DNA of 64,000 nucleotides from Triglochin maritima (GCA_963682175.1 OY821784.1:28377621-28441620); one strand, 5' to 3'; positions 21,344-32,799 are shown, numbered from the stretch's first letter. The notes: generated by a model not told the origin, from the sequence alone. Translations and numbers: made by a program.

Positions 21344-22582
21344 TGTATTGGCATGTCTAACTTCCTTTTATGAGTGATTGTTTTTTCCTTCGACTATATC
21401 TGTTTGGTTGACGTAGTTGTTCTAGCATAAAATATTATTCTGTCAATAGGCTGAAGAATGCTCACTCACACGAGCATTCGCCTCTGGCGCTTTTGGTAGC
21501 GAGCAGAGATGAGACTGATCATGAGGAGATCTTATAGATCCAGAGCAGTTCATGATAGGACAGTCGCCTTGATTAGGAATCAAGATGAGATCCTCTATGT
21601 TGGTGAGGATTGACATGAATGTTCCCACGATTCATGTGACCTATAGAAGCCAAGTGCGAGCATCACATGTGGCGCCAGGTGGCACCTGTATGGTGTTAAG
21701 GCGACAATGATGAAGCTCGGGTCAGGCGCAGAGGGGGTGCGACTGGACTAAGACTTGTATGGTGTTAAGAGACAGACATACTGTTGTGTACAGTATGATC
21801 CACCATAACATGTTTGTCATACAACATGTGTTGAGCGACCATTGGGAAGTGAAAGGATGGATCCCTGCTCCTTCACTGTGTGAGTCCAAGACTTGATTGT
21901 CATTAGTTACCCTCAGTGACCTTCGACGACACCATGAAGCAAAGAGTTGATGTGGCTACTTTGGGATGTTATCTATGACCATGAGAGATTCGGTCTAAAG
22001 AGGCATCTTCGGGAAAGGAGTCAACTCTGAGTGTAATGGTGGTCTGGGGCGAAGGAAAAAGTTTGACTCGACTGCACTAAAAGTATTTGCTGGGCCCAAC
22101 TGTATTGGATACAGTAGCAAGTACCTTGAGGACAAGAAGGTATTCTCTCCGAGGGATCGAGATACCGTTCATGTCAAGTGAGTTTCTGAGTAAACCTGGG
22201 GAACAGTGATGTGCATTTGACTGCTTAATTATTATTTTTGTGAGGATGTTGTCATTCTGGCCTTCTAGTAAGGTTTCTAGTTTGAGACTCCTAATTGCAG
22301 GTGCATCACCGGTCGCACGACCCATTTGTCCGTATGATCGGAAGAGTGCATGTGTCGGGGACACAGATAGTCTTGTATCAGGGATACATGATCGGAGACT
22401 TGCGTATTGTGGATGCATTCTTGGAAGAGAGAAATAGTTATATATATCAGGGATGTATACATATGTGTCGGGGACACATGAAGAGGTGACACATTGCCAT
22501 CTTATGATTGTATGTATCAGGGATATATACATATGTGTCAGGGACACAAAAGAAGATGACGTGCTGTTGTGCAAGTGGGAGA
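21344..22582 (+). other. 3' noncoding region of copia with paired palindromes and polypurine tract
   Basis: About 1.2 kb after the pol stop with no gene. At 22351-22548 it carries 15-bp palindromes of two alternating forms, TGTGTC-R-GGGACACA (22351, 22464, 22534) and TGTATC-A-GGGATACA-like (22374, 22441, 22513), in three pairs 21-23 bp apart. The polypurine tract AAGTGGGAG (22573-22581) sits immediately before the 3' LTR. Confidence 0.75.
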
Positions 22583-22964
22583 TATTGGATTAATCTAAGG
22601 ATTAAGAGGATGTTTGCCCAAAGCACTGACACGTGGCGCACTCTCATTGGCTGCGCATTAGGGTTTAGAGAAGACTCTTCTATATAAGAAGAGGAGGCTC
22701 TCATTGGAGGGTTGCATTCCTTGTGTGCAAAACCCTAACCCTAGCCGCCACCTCTCCTCTCTCTCTCCCATCCGTCCCACCTTCTCCTCCACTCCTCCCG
22801 TAGACTCTTGGGTTGTGGATTAGTCCTTCTTCTCCACGAGAGTTGAAGGCCGGCCGGTACTCGAGGCGACTCTGTGAGGTGATCTTCGGTTCCCTTCCGC
22901 TGCCACAGGTTCTCTCCTACAAAGGTAAATCCGAACCTGTAGATTCAATTGTAGATTGCTAACA
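22583..22964 (+). repeat. 3' LTR of the 15-23 kb copia element
   Basis: 382 bp, near-identical to 15018-15401, with G-box at 22630-22635, TATATAAG at 22681-22688 and telo-box at about 22729-22743. It starts TATTGG and ends TAACA, then TSD TATTC. Confidence 0.9.
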
Positions 22965-23380
22965 TATTCAACTCGGCATCCCAGATGCCAAGTTCTATTT
23001 AAGACAGGCACGATATGAGTTGCCAGAAGAACAATTCTATTTGGACTCCTGTTCTCCTGGCAACTCAGATCGGGTGAAGTATGCTAAGTGTTGAGCAATA
23101 AAAAGCCAAAGAGAACTCGGCACTGGTGATGTCGAGTTCTCTATGCACTAAAAAACAAAGAGAACTCGGCATCACCCATGCCGAGTTCTTCCAAGGAGAA
23201 CTCGGCACTGCTGATGCCGAGTTCTCTATGCACTAAAAAACAAACCCGCCGTCGCCACGTGTCACCACGTGGTGGTAGCGAGTCTAGTTTGAAAAATACT
23301 TTTAATTGATTTCTATTTTGGCAAAAATAAATAAATAATATATTTTGAAAAAAATTCCTTTTCGGAAAGGTGTTTTCCGC
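22965..23380 (-). repeat. Right terminal inverted repeat of the MULE
   Basis: Four 27-bp palindromes start at 22969, 23113, 23162 and 23198 (the last two exactly 36 bp apart). An inverse copy of the CACGTGG block follows, then the TTTCGGAAAGG end near 23350-23370. It pairs with 8700-9260. A fifth unit lies at 14982. Confidence 0.75.
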
Positions 23381-24089
23381 CAAAAAAATGTAGATTGATA
23401 ATAAATTATTCATGGTGATCCAAAAATCCCGGTATCGTTGAGAATGTATTTATCTGAAAAATATAGTTTTCCTCAAAATCGATGGTATTCTTGATTATCA
23501 AAATATGCCCTAAATATTTTTCAAAACCCACGGCTTTTAAAATAACTTGTTCTCCCCTTCCTTTTGGGATCAAAATCTAATCTCGAACAACAATGTTTTT
23601 CCAACCAAACATGGTAAATAAAAATATAAAAACATGGTATGGTTTGTATGCGTGATTTACCAAACAATAAGTTTTGCAATTACTTAGTTTTTTTTGGTCT
23701 TTTATCTCTGCCATTACTTTTAGATAATTACTTTTTTATAATTTTTATGTCACTTTTTATTTATTTATTTACTATTCTTTAATTAATATAGATGTCGTAC
23801 TTAAAATTGTAAAATGAAGGATGTGGTCATAATACCCATAGTCATACGGACCTGCCGCCGCATAAACACTAGTAAGTGCTGGTACACATGTTTTCTCGAT
23901 TCCACACTCATACCTGCCACATAAACGAGTATTCTTTGTTGGTATGGACCCATTCTCCGAATGACTAACAACTGATTCTAAACATAATGATAACCCACCT
24001 CCCTTCTTGTTAATCCACATAGACCTATTGGTGCAACTACTAGGGAAAAATTATCTTCAGTATGGGATAATTTGAGAATGACGAAGTGT
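23381..24089. other. Unassigned AT-rich sequence
   Basis: No coding frame or repeat end is recognised. It lies between the MULE end and the hAT relic and may contain the hAT element's left end, which I could not locate. Confidence 0.35.
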
Positions 24090-25611
24090 TGAGGGTAAAC
24101 CAATTGTTACTTGTAGACATTGCGGTAACGTATATTCGGCTTAGTCAAGTGGAGAAACCGGTCATCTAGGTAGAAATTTACTTGTATGTAAAGTTAAGAA
24201 TAATGTAGCATCGGTAGTGGATTCACGTCAATTAGTTTTATACACAGCTAGTGGAAGTTTAAATTTCAGAAGATATTGTCCAATTAAAGGTAGAGAGATA
24301 ATTGTTGATTTCATAATTAGAGATGAACTATCATTTAGCACATGTGAATGTAAAAGCCTTAGTGTAGTAATTCTCTACCATAACCCGCAATTTAAACCAT
24401 TTTCTAGAAGAACACTTAAAAATATTGCATTTGATAAATTTGATAAAGAAATAGAACGCATGATTAGTTATTTTTCATCAACGAACAATAAGATAGCACT
24501 AACTAGTGATGTTTGAACCGGTCCAAATAATAATTATTATTGTTACATAACTGCTCATAATCTAGATGATTCATGGTGTTTAAATAAAAAATCACTTTTT
24601 TACTATTTTGTATCCACACACTACCAAAGTTATATTTAATCATATTAAATATGTCATGGTAGCTAATAATCTTTAAAATAAAGTTTGTGCAATTGCGTTT
24701 GATAATGCTACTAATAACAGTACTGCAATACAAATGGTTATAAATTATTGTCATCCACCTGTAGATGGTTTACTTTTTCATATCATATGTGTTTGTCATA
24801 CTTTGAATTTGGTAGTAGAAGATGGACTTACATAATTAAACCTTACTTAGAAAATGTAAGGAATGCAGTTGCTTATGTAGGTTGCAGTACATCTAGATAT
24901 CAGGAATTTAGAGAATTTTATGCATATAATGAAATTAAACCTAAGAAATTTAAATTAGATTGTCTCTCGTAGATGGAATTCTACCTATGAAATGTTAAAA
25001 TGTTGTTATCCTTATAATCTTGCAATTACAACCTTTTATAATTAAAAACAAAATGAGTACATGTTAACCGATTTAAATTGGGAAAATTGTAAAATTATGT
25101 TAGATTTTTTAAAATCTTTTTTCACCTTGACTACCATATTAAGTGAAGACAGTATTACCCCGCCTCTAACATATTTATCTATGAATTACATTCAATTACT
25201 AGAGTATTTGCGAAATATATGCAACATGGTGGTTTTGTTGAAATTTTAAATGTAATGGAGGCTAAGTTTAATCCTTCATTTAGTTTTTGTTTAGCTTTTA
25301 TTATGGATCCCACATTTAAGATTACTGCTTTACAAGCTTTTTTTGGAAGATTTTTTTGCAAATATGAATTACGAAAATTTCCAAAATCAAGTAGATAGGT
25401 GTAGGTCTTTGTTAACCAAATATTTTGAAGAATATGAAAGACTATATAATGTAAATCAAATATGTTTAAATGTTGCTAGTTCATAATCATAACTACCTCC
25501 AACTGCAATGGATCCAGACGTTGACGACTACCAATGGAATTGGTTAAGTAAAAAAAAAGCAAAATTATTGCAAACTCACACACAAGTAAACTTGGAACAA
25601 AGCATCAAATA
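24090..25611 (+). pseudogene. hAT transposase relic (BED finger and RNase H-like core)
   Basis: Pieces in several frames follow the hAT order. A BED zinc finger lies near 24112-24195 (CRHCGN, then SSGETGHLGRNLLVCK with an internal stop). Then 24217-24516 is open for 99 residues ending NNKIALTSDV, the hAT 'LTTD.WTS' region. Then ITAHNLDDSWCLNKK near 24545, and near 24690-24830 AIAFDNATNNSTAIQM and HIICVCHTLNLVVEDGL (catalytic Asp and the C..H..NL motif). Later pieces are YVGCSTSRYQEF, RWNSTYEML and AFIMDPTFKITAL. The C-terminal dimerisation domain is not clearly present. Multiple stops and frame changes show it is dead. Terminal repeats were not found. Confidence 0.82.
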
Positions 25612-25864
25612 ATAAAATTATCCATCATTTTTATAGTAAATAATAACTACAATTTACTATATATAATCTCAAATCTTATAATACAACAAACAAATTAAGT
25701 AGTCAAACCCAACTAGGGGTTAACCTATCACGTGTGTTTTTTGGCTCAAAATGTCCCTTTTTTCAATTTCCTTAGATAACTAAGCTTCTTTCTAATAATG
25801 GGCTTCTTGTGAAGACTCCATCTTTATCCTTGCTAAGAGAATCGACATAAAACTTTTCATTTCA
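25612..25864. other. Unassigned AT-rich spacer
   Basis: Nothing recognisable lies between the hAT relic and the Q solo LTR's target-site duplication. Confidence 0.35.
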
Positions 25865-25869
25865 CATAG
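25865..25869. repeat. Target-site duplication CATAG (right copy 27965-27969)
   Basis: The direct 5-bp repeat exactly abuts TG...CA termini. It proves the Q solo LTR ends. Confidence 0.85.
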
Positions 25870-27964
25870 TGTGAAGACCTAAGCCTAGATTAGGACTTAA
25901 TGGGAGATTAGGTGGGGGCTAAAGGAGGTTTGACACGGAGGTGTGCATGAAGTGATGGGTGGTAAAGTGAGAGGTATGGTGGGGGTTGATGGCATATAGT
26001 TGTGAGTGTGATGAGTGGAGAGGGTGTTGGTGTTGGTGTGGGCGTTGGTTTTAAAGAGAGGAAGCAACCTTCTTTTCTTCTTCTTCTTCTTCATTTTGTT
26101 TCCTTCCAACTTCACCTCTTCCTTTTCCAAACACTACTCCCCTTTCTCCATTTCTGGCGATCGAAGGGAACAAAGGCCGACGAGGTGGACTGCGAGCAAG
26201 GCGCAAGTGTGAATGAGACCTAGAGGCGTGAGACACGTGGAGCTTCGCACGAGGAGCAAGGAAGGTGTGGAGAACGTGACCAAACGAGGAGGCCTTTGGA
26301 GCTCCGGTGAAGTTCGTCGATTTCGTTTTTGAGGTATGCGAAGTTCATGGTTTTCGCTCACCCGAGGCGTGTGACGAGTTTAGGCTCATTGCCGGAGGCC
26401 TTGCTGGTAAGGGGTGGCACTGTACTCCTGACTAGGTCAGGTACTTGCCGACCAACGGTCGACAAGTGCCTTTTGGCGGTCGACCAGTTGTAGAATACTT
26501 CTCCAATTTTAAACAACACCGGTCGAACGATGCCTTTCGGCGGTCGACTAGTTATACATATTTGTTGGGTCGGAGAGTCTCTAATATTCTCGGTCGAACG
26601 TGACCCCTTTGTCATTCGACCGTTGACTTGCCATTTTGTTCTGGATTGGGCATTGACCATCTAAATAGTGGACTGCTTTTGACTCTCGTCCGACCGGTGA
26701 CTTAAGTGAAGTTAATATTGGTTCGACCATTTGTGCATGTATTGTTCGACCGATGAGTTTTCGAGTTCGACCGTTCTATTTGATTTAAAGGAAACGGTCG
26801 ACCACGTTGCCTTTTTTCTGTTGACTGTTGGTGCCCAGTATTGGTTTTTCATGTTTTGCTTGTAGTGCCACCTTTGTCCACGGAAACCCGTGTCCTCGCC
26901 AGGGACCGCCATGTGAAAAGGTGTGGTTGCTTGATGTTCGCGCTTGTAGCGGTCATTTCATTTGCATTGACCCACCCTACGTAGTAGATTGTGGGATCGT
27001 GGATCCCAATGCTTTGAATGGTTACGCAATTCCGTTGGGTGAAGTGACTATCGACCTGGATGAAGATGGAGGCCGCTGCCTTGCTTTTATAGCGGGGAAT
27101 TTGGTGTCTGCTCGTGAGAGCAAAGAGTCAACATCATTTTGTAGTTTATGGGATTGTGGATACCGATGCATTGCATTGCATGGTACCCGGCTTATGGCGT
27201 GGAAAGCTCGCGGCGTTGGCCGACGGAGGGGCTAGTATAGCTTGTGTAAGCAACCCCTGAGGTAGTACAGCTTGTGTGAGCATTTCCGGCAGTACATCTT
27301 GCGTAAGCGTCCGATGATTGACAATTTGTGTGAGCATTACCTGGAGTACAACTTGTGTGAGCGGCTGAATATCATATTTGTATCTATGTTTCACGTAGAA
27401 GTACGTGTGATCCTCACTGAACCCTCAGGATTAGTTTAGGTGCGAGTGGGGGTGTGTCGGGCACTTTCCATTAGGCCGTGTGTGGCTGCGGTAGGTGTCC
27501 TCGGGAAACCCGTTATTGTTGTTGGAAGGACGAATGTCCTTTAGTGCCCTGGAAAGGGAAGTTTCATGTTGCATTCCTGTATGTCATGATCACTCGTATG
27601 ATAGATTCATGGTACTGTAGTTGCACATGCATGTAGGTGGACTTGGTATGCGGGGTTTTCTTATGGAAACTCAGAGTCATTGTTATCTCATTTGCATTTC
27701 AGGACAACAGTAGGTGTTGGGTGGGTGAAGACTGACGACGGGAACACTTTGGGATCGGATCCTTCAGTCTTTTCCTAGATTGTATGATTACTTGTGTTTT
27801 ATATTTGGCGTACTTGGATATAATCATACCTTTTGAAAACTCATGTGTAAGGGTGTACTGTATGTTTGGTATTTGTTTGAGTAATGTCCCCACTCTTGAT
27901 GGTTTTGGTATTGGTGATCATTTGTTTTAAATTTTAAATTCTTCCATTATTTCGGGACGTTACA
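25870..27964 (+). mobile_element. Solo LTR, gypsy-like 'family Q' (copy 1)
   Basis: 2095 bp beginning TGTGAAGACC and ending GGGACGTTACA, flanked by the perfect 5-bp repeat CATAG (25865-25869 and 27965-27969), with no internal element sequence. It has paired palindromes CGGTCGAMCR at 26456/26477, 26520/26541 and 26591/26612. The end resembles the chromovirus LTR end in this window (GGGGCGTTACA), hence the gypsy assignment. Frames of up to 135 codons inside it have no family resemblance. A second, truncated copy is at 54252-56432. Confidence 0.85.
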
Positions 27965-28257
27965 CATAGCCCGCAAGGCCGCAAACCTACATAAAGTAGA
28001 TGTTAAAGTTTTATTCAACAATCCTCGTACCATAGTCTAGTGGGTTACCCATGATGTCTAGTTTCACAACAATTCCATAGTTAGCTACTTTGAAACTAAT
28101 ACGGTGCCTATAAAAGCTAAACTAACCTATTAGGATGCAAGAGACACCACTCACTTCTGAAACCCTTTCCCTTTCCCTTCCTCTTTCTTCCATCATTTAT
28201 TCTTCCAATTCAATAACCCTCCTCTATGTGACGTTCTGTTTGGTCACCTTACGGTTA

Positions 28258-28394
28258 CCGAAGGTCACCTTCTGCAAGCGTAGAGGGTTATTGAAGAAAG
28301 CCCATGAACTTGGAGTGTTCTGTGATGTCGATGTCGGACTTATCATATACCCAAACAGCGGAAAGTTGTTTGAATTTTGCAACCCTCCGTCCAG
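28258..28394 (+). pseudogene. MADS-box exon 1 relic
   Basis: The plus-strand frame reads [20 protein letters not shown], then [20 protein letters not shown], the DNA-binding and dimerisation core of MIKC-type MADS transcription factors, ending at a plausible donor (CCAG^GTTTCG at 28394/28395), as exon 1 of these genes does. The first ~17 conserved residues (the GRGK...INRQ region) are absent, one residue of KRRNGLLKK is lost, and CT-rich upstream sequence looks like a 5' leader. No K-box exons are seen before 29740. About 100 bp on, at about 28490, LIYFSSSGR (a similar strand of the domain) appears again before a GT. It is likely a gene fragment or pseudogene. Confidence 0.7.
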
Positions 28395-29744
28395 GTTTCG
28401 TTTATCTGTTTGTTTGTGTATCTGTCTGTCTATCTTTTATTTGAAGATTTTTACAATATTGTTAGATCTTTTTTTGTTTGCATAAGTACAAGTTGATCTA
28501 TTTCTCAAGCAGTGGAAGGTAATACGGCTACCTTATTAATGGTCGAGGTTTTCATGAGAAGAATGATATCAATTTTTTTGGATGTATCTAAGAGTAGTAT
28601 TCCTACTGCGTGATAACATTTTTTTTGTCATCATTAATTTTCTGAATTGGATGTTGATTGCTACCAGCTCCCAGATATGAAATGCTTTTCATGTTTTTTT
28701 ACAAATCTTTATACCGTTTCTTTTGATTCTTTTGCTAATCTACTCATACATAAAAATATTTACTGACAATTCTTCAAGTCTCATATATTAGTTTGTTGAA
28801 GATGGAAAGTTAAACTAAATCTTTTCTTCCGTAGGCAATCATATAATATTATCAATCTCAAAAAAAAAATATTGGCATGTGCATAGGAACAAATTTTTAA
28901 TAGTTTGATTCGAGTTTGTTTTTGGATATTTTGGTCTATCGGTAAAACTTGTGGCAAACTTTTTTTCTCCGACAATTTTTTTGATATTATTAGGAATTTG
29001 TTTTTGAAATTTTATGCCAGTAATAATAAAAAACTTGATCTCGGTGGTTACCAGTTGTCCACAACAATATCTTTTGCGTTTTCAACATCTCCATTCCACA
29101 GCCCCTAGTCGAACAACTTCAACTAACAGTTAGCATGATCAGTGATTTCAAGTTGCGATGTCGTGATGGTATTGTCACTTGTTGAATGTTAATAATTATT
29201 CTTTTAATTTCTCTCAAGTTTATTTTGTTTTAACAAGAGAAGAAAAAGAAAATGAAGAGAAATAAAGTTTGTTTTCTTTCCTCCCCATTTCTCATCCAAA
29301 CAAACCATAAGATATGTGAAATAGTATAAAAGTGTAAACTGTCTTAACAACTAATGCATATGCAGGATTTAAGGTATATATGAAGTAGAAGCGATGAATC
29401 TATGCTCTACTATGTCGGATTTTTAACTTTACAGGGCTAATAGGCCAACTTGGACAAGAAAACAGGGCCCACTAAAGGCCCACATCAGTTTGGTTTCTCT
29501 CTAATCAAACTAATAATCAAGGAGATCATCCGCAGTTTGAGAATTGTTGTTATTATGTAAAACATAATGTTAAGTCGTAGAGGGAGGTGTTGAAAACACA
29601 AAAGATATTGTTGTGGACAACTGGTAACCAACGAGGGCAAGTTTTTCTTGATTGTTTGCCTAATTGTTTTTCTCTCTCCAGCATGTAGAAGCAGGTCAAA
29701 GACCTAAAAGAATGTCCAAGATGGAACCAAAACGTAAACCGTTA
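28395..29744. other. Unassigned, possibly intron-like sequence after the MADS relic
   Basis: T-rich, intron-like composition with no exon of a MADS gene recognised. An inverted match of about 20 bases (the block TTGTGGACAACTGGTAACCA at about 29613 and its inverse near 29047-29066) hints at a small inverted-repeat element, not resolved further. Confidence 0.3.
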
Positions 29745-29888
29745 GAGCATCATTAGCGGTAAAAAAAACACCGGCGCTCGACATATAGCACCCGACACGT
29801 CCGCAAGGAGAGGGACACGTCTCCATTCCCGCCTAATTTTCCACTCAGGCGGGTGGATCAGGGGGCATGGTGGCCCCTAATTGGTTTT

Positions 29889-29938
<50 letters not shown>

Positions 29939-30234
29939 TTTGTTAAAAAAATTTAAAATATGTTAAAAAATATTTTAGATTGTTTTTTCAAAACAAATAT
30001 TATGAAATAAGTTTTTCATTTGTTTATATTTTTTAATATTTTTTTGTGTTTTACCCAGAATTGATCCCCAAATGACGTGAATGGCAGAGAATGTAGGGCA
30101 CCTGAGTTGTTTCTTGGTGTGGTTAAGAAAAATTTGGGGGATGGTTTGTACTGACATGGCAGAGAGAAAACATGATATGACTGAGAGAGAAAATAGGGCA
30201 CCTGAGAAGTACGCGGGCGCTGATAAAGATGCTC
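29745..30234. mobile_element. MITE-like element with AGAGCATC ends
   Basis: The left end TTAGAGCATCATTAGCGG (29742 on) and right end CGCTGATAAAGATGCTCTAA (to 30237) are imperfect inverted repeats around about 490 bp with no gene. The AGAGCATC terminus resembles PIF/Harbinger-type MITEs of plants. The flanking trinucleotides are TTA and TAA, not a clean direct duplication, so the family is tentative. It contains an (AT)n run at 29894-29932. Confidence 0.55.
29894..29932. repeat. (AT)n microsatellite
   Basis: Perfect alternating AT run of about 39 bp inside the MITE-like element. Confidence 0.9.
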
Positions 30235-30499
30235 TAAGAATGTGATTTGGTGGATTTTGTTCTATGGCATAAGTTGTTATATTCTACATAGTTGTTTTTA
30301 TCAATTTAAGTTTTTGAATAAGTTTTGGTGGCACAATTATCAAATCATGTACATGTAGAAGAATATCCCTCAGTTTTTTATTTATATTATTTGGTTTTTA
30401 GCCATGTCTTCTCTCTTTGGTAGTGCATTGTAATTGTTCACTGCAGTGTATTATTTTTTTTACTGTGTATTAAAAATGTGTTGTCTTGTTGTATTACCT

Positions 30500-31304
30500 T
30501 GTTAAACCCCTCCCCAAGCTACCCCAAATCCCTAACCCATTTCCCCCAAAACCACATCTCTCTCTCTCTCTCCCTCATCCTCCTCTCTTCCCTCTCACTA
30601 CACTCCGGCGACGGCAAAGGTGACGACGAGGAGCTCCGGCGACTGTGCGATCCGCACGTGGGTTCAGAGGAGAAGGCGTCCCCTTCTCCGGCGAGCTCTT
30701 TTGGAAGGTACGCCACCCACCTGCCTTAGTTACGGTTCCATGCGTCGGAGATGAGCTTGGGGCGTTCGGGAGAGGGAACGACGCCTCTAGTGGCCGGGTC
30801 GACGCCAACGGGGGAGGGGAAGGCCGACTGGAAGGCTCGCAGGCTGGTGTCGCGTGCTTCCTGGTCCAGCTGAGTGCTCCCTCATGGAGCGCGCACATTG
30901 TGGTCGCGTGTGCCCCGGAGTCGAGCGGGTTGGGCGACCGGTCAGGGCCGGCGGTTGGCGAGTCCGACGTCGGCTAGGGCTCGGTGGCAGTGATGGTTTT
31001 GGTGATCATTTTGGTGTTGGTTTGGTGTTGGTGTTGGTGTTGGTGTTGGTTTTGGTTTGGTTTTGGTATTGGGCTTGAGACCGGAGTTGAGCCGTGAGTT
31101 CTCGGATGGGGTTGAGAAGGTTTAGGTAATTTGCATTTTTTCCATTGAATTCATTTGTATTGTGTTAGTTGATTAATAATTGGATATTTTGTGGGGTAAA
31201 TCCTGTGATTTAATTGTATTTGATTTGTGGAGAATTGGTTGGGTTAATGGCAACATAAATACTAAATTTTATAGTATTTGATTAAAAAATAAATAATTGG
31301 AATA
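30500..31304 (+). repeat. 5' LTR of the chromovirus, first part
   Basis: It matches 50184-51003. It contains a CT-rich run near 30557 and a GGTGTT-rich stretch (30995-31075). It breaks at AATAATGA, where the P array begins. Frames of about 60-125 codons here are by-products of GC-rich LTR sequence. Confidence 0.88.
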
Positions 31305-32797
31305 ATGACCTTAATCTTTGTTTTGATGATTTAATTAACCTAATTTTAATTATGATCATGTAGAGTAGCACACATATTGCATTGCATATATACTTCTTTG
31401 TGCTAACTTCTACAGGTGATCAAGACTCAAGGAAGAAAGGAAATCAAGTCAAGACATGTAATCAAGCTCATTTTGAAGACATGTATTTTGTATTTCTTTG
31501 AGTCCTTAGGAACTTGTGTATATTGAGCATACTTGAGTTAAACTCAACTTAAAAACACACTAGGTTCCATAGAGAAGTCACACACGAAATTTCACATAAT
31601 TTGGACTTCAATAGATCACCCAAACTTAGACCGGAAAACACTAAACCTGAACCCTAGCAGTCTGCCCACATTCGATCGACCACAACAGGCCATTCGGTCG
31701 ACCGAGTGATCAAGTATCTTGTTTGTGGTTTCACTGCCTGGTTTCGGTCGACCGTGCATACACTTTCGGTCGACCGTGTGAACTTATTTTTTTGACCGTT
31801 TGTGTTGTCGTATATACCCAATGGTTGTATTCGTATTAAACCTGATATACCCCAAATACATTTCATGTATCGGTCGACCGAGGACCTTGATCGGTCGACC
31901 GAATATACGTCTCTTGACAAACCCAAACCTTCTGTTGGAAATCGGTCGACCGCCAGACCTTGTTTCGGTCGACCGAATAGATAATTGTTTGTTAACCCAG
32001 AGTGCCTGGTACAAATCGGTCGACCGAACACCTTCCTGAGTTCGACCGATCACTTATGTGTACCTAAGTCGTAGCGTTGGGCGGTCGACCGTTACCTAAC
32101 CGGTCGACCGAACTTAGTTCAAAACTGCCAAACGGTCGACCGTGCATCCCGAGTCGGTCGACCGAATTAACTCAGAATTGGGTCCTGCGAGTTTCTATTT
32201 GGTGTATCTTACACCAACTTATACCCAATCAATCCCAACGGCTCTATTCTCTCTAATGCCTATATAAAGATTTGTAAAACACATTTTAACACAACTCTCC
32301 CACCACTACTTGTCCAATACATTAGAGAGAAACCCAACACACTCAAAGCCTCAAACCTTCCACACTTTAATCACAAATCCAATCTCATTCAAGTGTGCTC
32401 AAGTTTAGAGAGTGTGGTCCACTCAAGTTTGTTGCTGTCAAAGTGAAGCAAAGGTTTCGGTGAAAGCCCGAAGCATTCCTCTCGGATTGTGAGAGAAGAA
32501 AGTCAAGCTCGCGAGGTTGTTCGCGGAGCTTGTTTTGTAAAAGGCGTTCTCTCCTGGCCCGGAACGGGGAGTGGATAGTGAAGACACGAGCGGAGCTCGA
32601 AGTGTCGAGCGGAGCTTGCAAGAGAGGACGTAGGCGGTGGCGGAACCTCTGTAAAACCCCCGTGTCCATTGTGGTTTGCATATTCCTTCCCTACTTGCTT
32701 GTTTTATTTAAATTCCGCTGCGCTTATCTTCGATAGTTAAACAAGTGAGTAATTAGGGATAAAAGCGATTAGCATAGCCGACCCGTACGATCCTACA
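31305..32797 (+). repeat. P LTR1
   Basis: It lacks the first ~14 bp of the family LTR (TGTTGGTTTTTTGG). It holds 12 perfect CGGTCGACCG palindromes between 31695 and 32164, TATATAAA at 32261-32268, and ends CCTACA. Confidence 0.88.
31695..32164. promoter_or_regulatory. Array of paired CGGTCGACCG palindromes in P LTR1
   Basis: Twelve perfect 10-bp palindromes plus degenerate ones, mostly in pairs whose partners are 19-23 bp apart (for example 21, 22, 23, 19 and 22), with longer gaps between pairs. The array lies about 100-570 bp upstream of the TATA box, where cis-regulatory sequence is expected. The equivalent arrays are 35561-36030, 39426-39897, 42471-42961, 47970-48386 and about 63105-63590. 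Confidence 0.9.
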
Positions 32798-32799
32798 TT

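Larger units (their letters stand above)
15018..22964 (+). mobile_element. Ty1/copia retrotransposon inserted in the MULE end
   Basis: It is complete in outline: 5' LTR 15018-15401, primer site, 2.2-kb leader with a 186-bp tandem repeat, gag-pol, 3' noncoding region and 3' LTR 22583-22964. It is flanked by the 5-bp TSD TATTC (15013-15017 and 22965-22969). Flanking MULE sequence continues across the TSD. The polyprotein is dead: two in-frame TGA stops, integrase Glu to Lys, protease DSG to DSS and a deletion in the reverse transcriptase/RNase H junction. Confidence 0.92.
8700..23380 (-). mobile_element. Mutator-like element (MULE) with plant mobile domain gene, twice invaded
   Basis: Ends at about 8700-9260 and about 22965-23380 are inverted copies: both contain a TTTCGGAAAGG-like block, a CACGTGG block (CCACGTGGTGACACGTGGC at the left, its inverse at the right) and arrays of 27-bp palindromes. 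Between them, on the minus strand, lie remnants of a MuDR-type transposase (13633-14122) and a plant mobile domain pseudogene (about 11900-13380). The element was later invaded by an Asp-tRNA gypsy element (about 9420-11666) and a copia element (15018-22964). Exact termini and the expected 9-bp TSD could not be set, so the outer limits are approximate. Confidence 0.7.

Noticed and set aside
26828..27235. A 135-codon frame in the Q solo LTR
   Set aside because: There is no family resemblance, it lies within a TSD-bounded LTR, and it is not open in the second Q copy.
29603..29640. Possible small inverted-repeat element pairing with about 29041-29070
   Set aside because: Only a block of about 20 bases matches and no ends or TSD could be placed. 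It is left as a note under the unassigned interval.
30575..31078. Overlapping frames of 65-125 codons on both strands of the chromovirus LTR
   Set aside because: They lie in GC-rich LTR sequence, are not preserved in the other LTR (50250-50760), and have no domain features.
31654..32053. Frames of 60-125 codons in P LTRs with repeated RSTE/VDR/GRP words
   Set aside because: They are produced by CGGTCGACCG translated in different frames and occur on both strands. They have no independent support.
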